This document shows, in pieces, positions 1 through 8,354 of a DNA stretch of 64,000 bases. Position 1 is the stretch's first letter, and each line of letters starts with the position of its first letter. The stretch comes from Firmicutes bacterium UBA3572 (GTDB taxonomy: Bacteria > Bacillota > Desulfotomaculia > Desulfotomaculales > Desulforudaceae). Made by a program: the position numbers and the translations under genes. Below the pieces are notes generated by a model, which was not told the origin of the DNA, made no database searches, and was given only the letters and a program-made list of their open reading frames with translations. Location of the stretch: contig DFNH01000032.1 in NCBI GenBank assembly GCA_002375985.1, positions 42,610 to 106,609 of the forward strand, written 5' to 3'.

Positions 1-246
1 GCCGGTGATTTCCGGAGCGATGATGGCGTTGACGTTGGCCACCGCCTTGGTCACGCCCCGCCCCAGGAAGCGATCGCTGTCCCCATCCCGCAGTTCAACG
101 GCCTCAAAGGTCCCGGTGGACGCGCCCGACGGCACGGCCGCCCGGCCGAGGGTACCGTCCTCAAGTATCACGTCGACCTCAACCGTGGGATTGCCGCGAG
201 AGTCCAAGATTTCACGGGCATAGACATCAGCGATAAAGGTTGACAT
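1..246 (-). CDS. eno: Enolase, N-terminal part (truncated by window edge)
   Basis: Enolase converts 2-phosphoglycerate to phosphoenolpyruvate in the cytoplasm. Only the first 82 residues lie in the window. They read as the enolase N-terminal domain, with the conserved segment AREILDSRGNPTVEVDV at about residues 10-26 and PSGASTGTFEAVELRD after it. The ATG at 246 follows an AGGGAGG ribosome binding site that lies inside the end of gpmI, so the two genes are nearly contiguous and surely co-transcribed. The active-site half lies to the left of the window and cannot be assessed. Confidence 0.95.
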   Translation of the reverse strand, partial: MSTFIADVYAREILDSRGNPTVEVDVILEDGTLGRAAVPSGASTGTFEAVELRDGDSDRFLGRGVTKAVANVNAIIAPEITG

Positions 247-248
247 AA

Positions 249-1832
249 TCACGACCTCCCTAAATCACACGGACAATTATCCCGCGTTGCTTCTTGTACA
301 GCTGTTAACAAAGACCGCCCGGTCATCTCTCGGGGCTGGGGCAAGCCCAGCAATTCAAGAATGGTGGGCGCCACGTCCGCCAGCGTCCCGGGACGCAGGG
401 AACGGTTTACCACTTGGTCGCCAAGCACCACCAGCGGCACCGGGTTCGCGGTATGGGCCGTGAAAGGGTTACCGTCCTCGTCCACCATCTGCTCAGCATT
501 GCCGTGATCCCCCGCAATCAATACCATCCCGCCCCGCTCTAACACCGCCGGGACAATGTGGCCCAAACATTCGTCCACCGTTTCCACCGCCCGCACCGCC
601 GCTTCCATAACGCCGGTGTGTCCGACCATATCCGGATTGGCAAAATTCATAATGATCACATCGTACTTTTCCAGGTTCGCCAGGAAGGTCCTGGTGACCT
701 CCCGGGCACTCATCTCGGGCTGCAAATCATAGGTGGCAACCTTGGGCGAAGGAACCAAAATACGGTCCTCGCCGGGGTCGGGCTGCTCCACACCTCCGTT
801 AAAGAAAAAAGTAACGTGAGCATACTTCTCGGTCTCCGCCAGCCGGAGCTGGCGCAAGCCGTGCCTGGCAAGCACGCTGCCTAACGTGTTGCGGATCTCC
901 TCGGGACCGAAGGCCACCGGCGCATTGATAGTCCGGTCGTACTCGGTCAAGCACACAAAGACGGGACGCGGTGCGGCCGGTCCCCGGTCAAAGCCGGTAA
1001 ACTCGACGTCGGTGAACGCCCTGGTGATCTGCCGGGCCCGGTCGGGGCGAAAGTTGAAGAACACCACCGTGTCCCGGCCGGTCACCAGACCTGCCGGTAC
1101 CCCGTGCGGACAGATCACGGTGGGCTGAAGAAACTCGTCGGTTTCGCCCCGCGCGTATCCGTCCGTCACCGCCTGCCGGGCAGACGTTGTCCTGAGGCCT
1201 TCGCCGTAAACCATAGCCCGGTAAGCCCGTTCGGTGCGCTCCCAGCGCCGGTCACGGTCCATAGCAAAATACCGCCCCATTACTGTGGCTACCGCGCCGT
1301 ATTTCAGTTTACTGAGTTTGTCCTCCAGCGCTCCGATGTATTCCAAGGCACTGGTCGGCGGTACGTCCCGACCGTCGAGAAAGGCGTGCACGTACACCTG
1401 CCGCTGGTCCAGCCTCCCGGCCAATTCCAAAAGCGCAAACAAGTGCGTGATGTGACTGTGCACGCCGCCGTCCGACAAGAGCCCCATCAGGTGCAAAGCG
1501 CCTCCGCGGCGCCGGGACTCCTCAATCCCGGACACCAGCACGGCGTTTTCGAAAAAGCTTCCGTCCCGGATCGTCCGGCTGATGCGGGTCAGGTCCTGGT
1601 ACACCACCCGGCCGGCACCCAGGTTCAGGTGTCCGACTTCGGAATTGCCCATCTGACCTTCCGGCAGGCCCACCGCTTCACCGGAGGCCTTAAGCCGCGT
1701 ATGCGGCCAGGAACGCCGGTAGCGATCCCAGTTGGGGGTAGATGCACAGGCAATGGCGTTTCCCTCCCGGCAATCACGCTCCCCCCAACCGTCCAGGATC
1801 ACCAGAACTAACAAAGGAGTTGGGCGGTTCAA
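249..1832 (-). CDS. gpmI: 2,3-bisphosphoglycerate-independent phosphoglycerate mutase
   Basis: Mn-dependent mutase that interconverts 3- and 2-phosphoglycerate. At 527 residues it is slightly longer than the usual 505-515, because of a short C-terminal tail after TGRSLL. Visible family motifs are ILDGWG near the N-terminus, the nucleophile serine in QMGNSEVGHLNLGAGR (about residues 60-75), the metal and substrate site GRYFAMDRDRRWER, NFANPDMVGHTG and AGDHGNAEQM. It starts with TTG overlapping the tpiA stop by 4 nt and is followed directly by eno, so it is translationally coupled inside the glycolytic operon. Confidence 0.97.
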   Translation of the reverse strand: MNRPTPLLVLVILDGWGERDCREGNAIACASTPNWDRYRRSWPHTRLKASGEAVGLPEGQMGNSEVGHLNLGAGRVVYQDLTRISRTIRDGSFFENAVLVSGIEESRRRGGALHLMGLLSDGGVHSHITHLFALLELAGRLDQRQVYVHAFLDGRDVPPTSALEYIGALEDKLSKLKYGAVATVMGRYFAMDRDRRWERTERAYRAMVYGEGLRTTSARQAVTDGYARGETDEFLQPTVICPHGVPAGLVTGRDTVVFFNFRPDRARQITRAFTDVEFTGFDRGPAAPRPVFVCLTEYDRTINAPVAFGPEEIRNTLGSVLARHGLRQLRLAETEKYAHVTFFFNGGVEQPDPGEDRILVPSPKVATYDLQPEMSAREVTRTFLANLEKYDVIIMNFANPDMVGHTGVMEAAVRAVETVDECLGHIVPAVLERGGMVLIAGDHGNAEQMVDEDGNPFTAHTANPVPLVVLGDQVVNRSLRPGTLADVAPTILELLGLPQPREMTGRSLLTAVQEATRDNCPCDLGRS

Positions 1833-2599
1833 CGTTTCCCGGCCTCCTCACACGCCCGGATGATGCCGGTAAAGCTCTCCACCTGCAAACTGGCCCCGCC
1901 CACCAAGGCGCCGTCGATATCGGGGCGGGATATGAGCTCCCGGGTGTTGTCCGGCTTGACACTGCCGCCATACAGAATGCGTACCCGGTCGGCCGCATCC
2001 GCCCCAAAAAGATCGCGCACCAGTTCCCGGATGCGGGCGTTCACCTCCTGGGCGTCCGCAGGACTGGCGGTGCGGCCCGTCCCAATCGCCCATACCGGTT
2101 CGTAAGCAATGACCAGATTGGCCACCGCGTCGCCCGCCAGACCCGCCAAACACTGCTCCACCTGGGAGGTGACCACTTTTTCGGTCAAGCCGGCCTCACG
2201 CTCTGCCAAAGACTCCCCCACACAAACGATGGGGATCAAACCGTGCTCCAGGGCGGCGCGCACCTTACGATTGACAAAGGCGTCGTTTTCCCCGAAATAC
2301 TGTCGCCGCTCCGAATGCCCGAGGATTACGTAGCGACAGCCGGCGTCGGTCAGCATCGGCGGCGCCACTTCCCCGGTAAAGGCCCCCTCTGGCTCCCAGT
2401 GCATATTTTGTGCGGCGAGGCCGATGGCCGATCCCGCCAGCAGATCCCTAACCGGTAGCAGGGCCGGGAAGGAAGGGGCAACGACGATTTCCACGTCTTG
2501 AACAGCCGCGGTCACCTCCCGCAGTTGGGTCACAAATGCCGCGGCCTCGGCCGGCGTTTTGTACATTTTCCAGTTGCCCACGATTAAGGGTCGGCGCAC
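1829..2599 (-). CDS. tpiA: Triose-phosphate isomerase
   Basis: Interconverts dihydroxyacetone phosphate and glyceraldehyde 3-phosphate; a 256-residue TIM barrel of normal length. Catalytic residues are visible: Lys in VGNWKMYK, His in LGHSERR, Glu in AYEPVWAIGTG, and the phosphate-binding YGGSVKPDN near the C-terminus. The GTG start at 2599 has AAGGAGGT upstream. It lies between pgk (45 nt upstream) and gpmI (4-nt overlap). Confidence 0.97.
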   Translation of the reverse strand: MRRPLIVGNWKMYKTPAEAAAFVTQLREVTAAVQDVEIVVAPSFPALLPVRDLLAGSAIGLAAQNMHWEPEGAFTGEVAPPMLTDAGCRYVILGHSERRQYFGENDAFVNRKVRAALEHGLIPIVCVGESLAEREAGLTEKVVTSQVEQCLAGLAGDAVANLVIAYEPVWAIGTGRTASPADAQEVNARIRELVRDLFGADAADRVRILYGGSVKPDNTRELISRPDIDGALVGGASLQVESFTGIIRACEEAGKR

Positions 2600-2644
2600 G
2601 CGAACACCTCCTTCAAGATTCAGCGGGGGTTTGGTGCACCCCCG

Positions 2645-3829
2645 CTAGCGGTCCTGCAGCGCCGCAACGCCGGGAAGTTCCCGGCCTTCCAAAAGTTTCA
2701 GCGAGGCACCCCCGCCGGTGGAAGCGTGAGTCACCTTGTCGGCCACACCCGCCCGTTTGAGGGCCGCAATAGTATCACCGCCGCCGATGACGGTGGTGGC
2801 GTCCGCCGCGGCGATTTTCTTTGCCAGTTCCAAGGTGCCGGTATCGAAACCGACTACTTCAAAAAGCCCTACGGGGCCGTTCCAGAAAATGGTCCGCGCC
2901 GTCGCGAGTTTTTCCGCAAACAGGTTCAGGGTTTCGTCACCGATATCAAAAGCCCCCCAACCGGCCGGGATGCGGTCCACCGGCACGTTGGTCCGTACAT
3001 CCGCCCGCCCCAGTTCCGGGGCCACCACCAAGTCCACGGGCAGCACCACCCGGCCGTCGCCGGCACCGGCCTTGGCCAGCAGGCTACGGGCCACATCCAG
3101 CTTGTCGGTCTCCACGAGGGACGCCTGCAGGTTGTAACCCTGCGCCGCCAAAAAGGTGTTGGCCATGCCGCCGCCAATGAGGAGAAAGTCAGCCTTTTCA
3201 ATCAGCCTTTCTAAAACCTTTATTTTATCCGAAATCTTGGCCCCCCCGATCACCGCGACAAACGGACGTTCCGGGTTAGACAATAACCGCCCCAAGGTCT
3301 CCAGTTCCTTTTCCATGAGAAACCCCGCCACCGCCGGCAGGTAGGCGGTGATCCCGACCGTCGAGGCGTGCGCCCGGTGAGCGGTGCCGAAAGCATCGTT
3401 CACGTACAGATCCGCCAGGGCCGCCAGCTTTGACGCAAACTCGGGATCGTTGTTTTCTTCCTCGGGGTAAAAGCGCACGTTTTCCAGCAACAGCACGTCT
3501 CCGGGACGCAACTGTCGGGCGGCGGTCTCGGCATCCGGACCCACCGCCTCCCCGGCGAACAACACTTCCCGACCAAGCAGCTCGCCCAGCCTGGCCGCCA
3601 CCGGCCGCAGGGTAAAACGCACGTCGGGCCGTCCTTTGGGCCGGCCAAGGTGTGAGGCCAGGATCACGGCCGCACCCCGCGCCAACAGGTACTCGATGGT
3701 GGGCAGGACGGCGCGAATCCGCGTGTCGTCGGTCACCTTGCCCTGTTGATCTAGCGGCACGTTAAAGTCGACCCGGACAAAAACCTTCTTACCCTTGACT
3801 TCCACGTCCCGCAATGTTTTTTTTGCCAA
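2645..3829 (-). CDS. pgk: Phosphoglycerate kinase
   Basis: ATP-generating step of glycolysis: 1,3-bisphosphoglycerate + ADP to 3-phosphoglycerate + ATP. At 394 residues it is full length, with RVDFNVPLD, SHLGRPKG, VIGGAKISDKIKVLERLI and the C-terminal nucleotide loop GGGDTIAA. The TTG start at 3829 has GGGGGAAGG upstream. It is separated from gap by about 155 nt that hold the repeated structured element described at 3884-3940, so pgk-tpiA-gpmI-eno could be controlled separately from gap. Confidence 0.97.
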   Translation of the reverse strand: MAKKTLRDVEVKGKKVFVRVDFNVPLDQQGKVTDDTRIRAVLPTIEYLLARGAAVILASHLGRPKGRPDVRFTLRPVAARLGELLGREVLFAGEAVGPDAETAARQLRPGDVLLLENVRFYPEEENNDPEFASKLAALADLYVNDAFGTAHRAHASTVGITAYLPAVAGFLMEKELETLGRLLSNPERPFVAVIGGAKISDKIKVLERLIEKADFLLIGGGMANTFLAAQGYNLQASLVETDKLDVARSLLAKAGAGDGRVVLPVDLVVAPELGRADVRTNVPVDRIPAGWGAFDIGDETLNLFAEKLATARTIFWNGPVGLFEVVGFDTGTLELAKKIAAADATTVIGGGDTIAALKRAGVADKVTHASTGGGASLKLLEGRELPGVAALQDR

Positions 3830-3883
3830 TTGGCCTTCCCCCTACTGGATCACGATCTTATACCGAGACGCTCTTGAAAAAGT

Positions 3884-3940
3884 AACCTTATGAGCGGTGT
3901 GCTGTACCGGCGCACACAGGAAAGTTCTTCAGCCGAAACT
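3884..3940 (-). ncRNA. Repeated structured leader element, copy 1 (upstream of pgk)
   Basis: Read on the minus strand, this stretch begins AGTTTCGGCTGAAGAACTTT and ends CACACCGCTCATAAGGTT. It closely resembles two other intergenic copies at 21459-21528 and 53920-53978. Predicted fold: a small hairpin (AGTT/AACT), then an outer stem (AACTTT with AAGGTT) enclosing a GTGTGC/GCACAC hairpin, leaving CCGCTCAT unpaired. It lies between gap and pgk in the sense orientation. The function is unknown: it could be a cis-regulatory RNA or a dispersed repeat. Confidence 0.5.
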
Positions 3941-3984
3941 ACCCAATTTCACGGCGTGGCCGTTTTTCGGCTCGGGTTGGGTTT

Positions 3985-5019
3985 TTAAGACAAACCCCTG
4001 GCGGCCATGAAAGCGGCCAAATCCACCAGCCGGTTGGCATAACCCCATTCATTGTCGTACCAGGCCACCACCCGGACCATGCTGTCCTGGAGCACCATAG
4101 TCGACAACCCGTCGACGATCGCCGAATGCGGGTCGCCGTTATAATCCATAGACACCAGGGGCAGGTCCTGGTACGCCAGGATACCCTTCAATTCGCCCCC
4201 GGCCGCCTCCCGGAGCGCGCCATTGACATCCTCTACCGTAACCTTCCGCTCCAGATCGGCCACCAGGTCCACCACCGACACGTTGGGCACCGGCACCCGC
4301 AGTGCAAAACCGTTAATCCGGCCGGCCAACTCCGGCAGCACCAAGCCCACCGCTTTGGCTGCCCCGGTAGTAGTGGGCACGATGTTCAAAGCGGCCGCCC
4401 GGCCCCGGCGCGGATCCTTGTAAGGCATATCCAGGAGTTGCTGGTCATTGGTGTAGGCGTGGACCGTGTTCATCAAGGCGCGTTGTATACCAAACCGGTA
4501 GTGCAGCACCTTGGCCACCGGGGCAAGACAGTTGGTGGTGCAAGACGCGTTGGAGACGATCCGGTGCTTTTCCGGGTCGTAGGTTTCCTGGTTTACCCCC
4601 ATTACAATCGTCGCGTCCACGTTTTTGCCCGGCGCGCTGATAATCACCTTTTTAGCTCCGGCCTGAAGGTGACCGGCCGCCCGTTCGGCGTCACGAAAAA
4701 CCCCGGTGGACTCAATCACGATGTCCGCCCCGAGTTCACCCCAGGGGATCGCCGCCGGATCGCCCTCCGCCAGGACCTTGATCTCTTTGCCCCGGAAAAG
4801 AAAAGTATCTTTGCGGGCGTCGATTGCCAGTGAAAACCGGCCGTGGACTGTATCATAGTTAAGACTATGCAGCAATGTTTGGGCATACTCGGATGTCACC
4901 TGCACCCGGCGCGACTTGTGGTTCACCGCCACGACCTCAACGTCATCCCGGGCCAGGGCCACCCGCAATACCAACCTTCCGATCCGGCCGAAACCGTTTA
5001 TGCCCAGCCTCACCGCCAT
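3985..5019 (-). CDS. gap: Type I glyceraldehyde-3-phosphate dehydrogenase
   Basis: NAD(P)-dependent oxidation and phosphorylation of glyceraldehyde 3-phosphate. The 344-residue protein has the Rossmann motif GINGFGRIGRLVLR at the N-terminus, the catalytic cysteine in SNASCTTNCLAP (about residue 157), and the C-terminal WYDNEWGYANRLVDL. The ATG start has AGGAAGGAG upstream. It is the first gene of the gap-pgk-tpiA-gpmI-eno cluster. No CggR-type repressor gene precedes it; whiA is the upstream neighbour. Confidence 0.97.
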   Translation of the reverse strand: MAVRLGINGFGRIGRLVLRVALARDDVEVVAVNHKSRRVQVTSEYAQTLLHSLNYDTVHGRFSLAIDARKDTFLFRGKEIKVLAEGDPAAIPWGELGADIVIESTGVFRDAERAAGHLQAGAKKVIISAPGKNVDATIVMGVNQETYDPEKHRIVSNASCTTNCLAPVAKVLHYRFGIQRALMNTVHAYTNDQQLLDMPYKDPRRGRAAALNIVPTTTGAAKAVGLVLPELAGRINGFALRVPVPNVSVVDLVADLERKVTVEDVNGALREAAGGELKGILAYQDLPLVSMDYNGDPHSAIVDGLSTMVLQDSMVRVVAWYDNEWGYANRLVDLAAFMAARGLS

Positions 5020-5113
5020 TCAACCACTACTCCTTCCTAGTATGGAATAGATTCGAAGGGAATAATCATCCTCCGCCTGCTCCGCTCCGGCCAGCGATCG
5101 ACAATTTGACCAC

Positions 5114-5140
5114 ATTATAACATGATATCTTTGTTGCCAA
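5114..5140 (-). promoter_or_regulatory. Putative sigma-A promoter for gap
   Basis: Minus-strand TTGGCA (5135-5140) and a perfect TATAAT (5114-5119) are separated by 15 bp, about 95 nt upstream of the gap ATG. The spacing is shorter than ideal, so this is tentative. Confidence 0.4.
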
Positions 5141-5178
5141 ACCCCAAAACCCATGCCGTAAACACTTATTGGCCCTTA

Positions 5179-6129
5179 TCAACTATGGGAGGAAGGTCGC
5201 CGAATTTGATTGGTGAGGATGTTGTTTGCAATTCTTTCCAGCTTGCGCAACCGGTGATTGATACAGGACTTGCTGAGCGGAGGTTGCGCCATTTCGCCCA
5301 GTTCACGGAGGCTGGCTTCCGGGTTTTGCAGGCGCAAACGGGCGACCTGCCGCAAAGGCGGAGACAGCTTCTCCAGTCCCAGGCGCTCCGCGACCAGGCG
5401 AATGTTCGCCTCCTGGCGGACGCCGGCGAGCACCATCTTGCCCACGTTCGCCGTGTCACAGTTTACCAGGCGGTTCACCTGGTTCCGCATATCTTTGTAA
5501 ATGCGGGCGTTCTCAAAATCCAGCAGCGCACTGTGGGCACCCATCTGGGTCAGAGCACCGGCCAACTGTTCGCCGTCCTTGATGTACACCACCCAACCGC
5601 GCTTGCGCGGGAAACACCGGCCTTCCAGGCCCAGTTGCTGCATCAGCCCCGCTAGGTCGGCCGCCGTTTTCCGGCCGCGCACCGTGATTTCCAGGTGATA
5701 GGCACCCCGTGGACTGGAAACCGATCCCCGGGCCAGAAAAGCACCCCGCAGGCAAGCCCGCCGGCAGCATTCCATTTTTACCAGGTCCCGCTTCAATCCG
5801 GAACGGGACTTTCCGGTAGCAGTCACCAAGCCCAGCTTCTCCAGGGCGGTTTGGAATCCCTCCTGGTCGGCCACACGGACCACGTACTCGTTGTTCTTCT
5901 TTAACCGCTGTTTGCGACGCACCTCCACACAAGCCGATAACCCGAACAATGCCTTGAAAGCCTTGAAAACTTTCCGGGCGACGGCGGCGTTTTCGGTGGC
6001 TACAACAAGACCCTCGCCGGAAACAAAACGACCACTCAGCATCAACAGTGCCGCCAGTTCGGCCGTCCGGCAACAGGAAGGTCCTTCAATCCGGGCGAGT
6101 TCGTCCTTGGTCTGGGCCGAAAAAGACAC
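5179..6129 (-). CDS. whiA: WhiA-type DNA-binding regulator
   Basis: Homologue of the WhiA/DUF199 family, involved in sporulation control in actinobacteria and in cell division and chromosome segregation in Bacillus. The 316-residue protein has the N-terminal segment MSFSAQTKDELARIE, a LAGLIDADG-like fold region (GAFLARGSVSSPRGAYHLEI, about residues 130-150), and a C-terminal helix-turn-helix around LRELGEMAQPPLSKSCINHR. GTG start. It lies near rapZ, as in other Firmicutes, but the usual intervening yvcK gene is absent: only about 130 nt separate the two. Confidence 0.93.
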   Translation of the reverse strand: MSFSAQTKDELARIEGPSCCRTAELAALLMLSGRFVSGEGLVVATENAAVARKVFKAFKALFGLSACVEVRRKQRLKKNNEYVVRVADQEGFQTALEKLGLVTATGKSRSGLKRDLVKMECCRRACLRGAFLARGSVSSPRGAYHLEITVRGRKTAADLAGLMQQLGLEGRCFPRKRGWVVYIKDGEQLAGALTQMGAHSALLDFENARIYKDMRNQVNRLVNCDTANVGKMVLAGVRQEANIRLVAERLGLEKLSPPLRQVARLRLQNPEASLRELGEMAQPPLSKSCINHRLRKLERIANNILTNQIRRPSSHS

Positions 6130-6256
6130 CCGCAGTACAGCCCCCCCCGCGCCTTATTGTAACACATCAGGCATTAAGTGCCAACATTAGCCCTTGAGCG
6201 AAGGAAATAAGTGACACAATAACGCTTATCAGCAGGATATATGACTAACATTTGGC

Positions 6257-7132
6257 TCAGGAGCTATCATCCCGGTCCATGTCCCGGTGGCGCACCACGA
6301 TCCGGTGCTTACGCTCCCGCAGCCTTGCCCCAAGCCAGTCGGCCACGGCTACCGACCGGTGCTTCCCGCCGGTGCAGCCGATGGCCAGGGTTAGCGTGGT
6401 CTTGCCTTCCCGAATGTAGTGCGGGATCAGAAAGTTGACCAGGCTCTCCAGCTGAAGCAGGAAATCGCGGGTAACCGGCGAGTCGAAAACGTACCGCCTC
6501 ACCCGGTCGTCCAAGCCGGTCAGCGGACGCAGCTCCGGCACGTAATGGGGGTTGGGCAGAAAACGGACATCGATCACCAGGTCGGCATCCAGGGGGATTC
6601 CGTACTTGTAGCCGAAAGACACATTGGTGATGGCCAAGCGCCCCTGATCGGTGTCTCCGCCGTAGAGGTTGCTGATCTCCTGCTTGAGTTGGGCAACCGA
6701 AAAGTTAGAGGTGTCGATGATCTTATGCGCCAATCCCCGCAGATCGCGCAACGCCTGCCGCTCGGCCTCGATGCCCTCCACGATCTCGCCGGAACTGCTC
6801 AGCGGGTGGGGCCTGCGGGATTCCTTGAAACGGCGCACTAGAGTTTCATTGGACGCCTCCAGGTAAAGGATCTCGTAGCGGATGCCGTGCTTTTTTAGAT
6901 CGTCCAGTACATCGAGCACGGTGGCAAAAAACTCCCCGCCCCGGATATCCACTACCACCGCAATCCGCTTGATCTTGCCGGTTGTTTGGGCACAGAGTTC
7001 GGCAAACTTGGGGATCAGCTTCGGCGGCAGGTTGTCCACGCAGAAAAAACCCAGGTCTTCCAGGCAGCGGACGGCCTGGGTCTTCCCCGCACCGGATAGT
7101 CCGGTCACAATCAGAAATCTGGTGGCCACCAT
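6257..7132 (-). CDS. rapZ: RNase adapter RapZ / YvcJ family nucleotide-binding protein
   Basis: P-loop protein that binds nucleotides and, in some bacteria, amino-sugar metabolites and RNA. The 291-residue protein has a Walker A motif GLSGAGKTQ at about residues 9-17, VVDIRGGEFF, and the C-terminal domain with GCTGGKHRSVAVADWL. Length is normal for the family. It starts 13 nt after the end of the SIS-domain isomerase, so they probably form one transcript. Confidence 0.95.
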   Translation of the reverse strand: MVATRFLIVTGLSGAGKTQAVRCLEDLGFFCVDNLPPKLIPKFAELCAQTTGKIKRIAVVVDIRGGEFFATVLDVLDDLKKHGIRYEILYLEASNETLVRRFKESRRPHPLSSSGEIVEGIEAERQALRDLRGLAHKIIDTSNFSVAQLKQEISNLYGGDTDQGRLAITNVSFGYKYGIPLDADLVIDVRFLPNPHYVPELRPLTGLDDRVRRYVFDSPVTRDFLLQLESLVNFLIPHYIREGKTTLTLAIGCTGGKHRSVAVADWLGARLRERKHRIVVRHRDMDRDDSS

Positions 7133-7144
7133 TAGGACTTCTTC

Positions 7145-8209
7145 CTATTCGTGTTTAGCCAGTTCGCTTTTGAGGTAATCGATAACCCGCACCGGTCCCG
7201 GATCGATGCCGGCCAGGGCGGCTAAGTATATGCTACTGTAATCGCCCAGATAAATCAAGGAATACACCCGGGCCAGAGCGGTCGGCCCCGAGGACTCCAC
7301 CTCGGTGATACCGGCCGCCTTCTGCACCAAGTCGCGGGTGATCCTCATGCGCAGCCGTACCCGCGGGTGGTCGTCCTGATGTTGCAACAGCACCAGCCAG
7401 ATCCGGCTTAGGATTTCCTCCGGCTGTTCGAACCCCACCACCTCGTTATGGTTCAGTTCGGGGAACACGTTCCAGTAGGCAGGAGCTTTGGCGTTTTCGT
7501 TGAACTGCCCCTTCCAGCGCTGGGCGATCACTTCGGTGGTGCCCGAGGAACCCCAGATCACCGGCAGCCGGCCGTGCAGATTCAGAGCCAACTGTTTCGC
7601 CGGGTTGTTCTCAACCGGCGTTTCCGGTCCGTATCTCTGGCGCAGCTCCTTTAGGTGCGTGACCAACCCTTCCACCTCGGCCCGCATCCCGAAGAACATA
7701 CCCAACCGCTCCAGGACGGCTACCATGGGCAGGAAAAGGTAGCCTATGGCCGACCGGGGCGCGATACCCCCGGGCACCCGGACCACCGGCAGGCCATCCG
7801 CGGTAGCGCGCTCCCCCAACCGTCCGCCGGTGGTGACCGCCACGACGGTAGAGCCCCGCTCCCGGGCCATCTCGTAGGCGCTCAAGGTCTCCTCGGTGTT
7901 CCCCGAATAACTCACCACGAACACCAGCGTGTGCTTATCAACGAACCGGGGCAAGGTGTAGTCCCGGTTCACCAAGACCGGGATGCCGAGTCTGTCGCCG
8001 GCGAATACACGCAGCAAATCACCGCCGATGGCCGAGCCCCCCAGTCCGGTGACCAGCACCTGCCGCCAGTCCTTGGCCGGCGGCAGCGGCAATCCCTGGG
8101 CCAGGGACCAGGCTTGCGCGCACTGCTCCGGCAGTTTCCACACCGCTTCCAGCATCCCCGTAGAGTCAAGATCCTTTAAAGTTTGCACGTCATTCAAATC
8201 AACACCCAT
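7145..8209 (-). CDS. Bifunctional phosphoglucose/phosphomannose isomerase (SIS domain)
   Basis: Likely interconverts glucose-6-P, mannose-6-P and fructose-6-P. The 354-residue protein has two SIS subdomains: VTGLGGSAIGGDLLRVFAG at about residues 52-70 and VSYSGNTEETLSAYE, followed by VTTGGRLGERA. The C-terminal family segment includes IWGSSGTTEVIAQRWK and NVFPELNHNEVVGFE. It belongs to the archaeal/bacterial PGI-PMI family rather than classical PGI. The neighbouring glucokinase fits entry of glucose into glycolysis. Confidence 0.88.
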   Translation of the reverse strand: MGVDLNDVQTLKDLDSTGMLEAVWKLPEQCAQAWSLAQGLPLPPAKDWRQVLVTGLGGSAIGGDLLRVFAGDRLGIPVLVNRDYTLPRFVDKHTLVFVVSYSGNTEETLSAYEMARERGSTVVAVTTGGRLGERATADGLPVVRVPGGIAPRSAIGYLFLPMVAVLERLGMFFGMRAEVEGLVTHLKELRQRYGPETPVENNPAKQLALNLHGRLPVIWGSSGTTEVIAQRWKGQFNENAKAPAYWNVFPELNHNEVVGFEQPEEILSRIWLVLLQHQDDHPRVRLRMRITRDLVQKAAGITEVESSGPTALARVYSLIYLGDYSSIYLAALAGIDPGPVRVIDYLKSELAKHE

Positions 8210-8231
8210 CCGCTATCGCCTCCTTCACAAA

Positions 8232-8248
8232 GGGGACAGGCATGTTTT
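8232..8248. repeat. Dispersed GGGGACAGG motif, copy 1
   Basis: GGGGACAGGCATGTTTT occurs here and identically at 24282-24298. A diverged match is present on the opposite strand near 52213-52225. It sits in an AT-rich intergenic gap (8210-8354) between two minus-strand genes. It resembles the ends left by REP-type elements, which is an inference only. Confidence 0.5.
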
Positions 8249-8354
8249 TACTTTTCTTGATTATTATCAACTCAATTTTAAATACATTAGCTAAAAATCG
8301 GCCGAAAAGGCCTCTCCACTTTTGCCGGCCCACCGCTCTTCCTCATTCTAGTTA

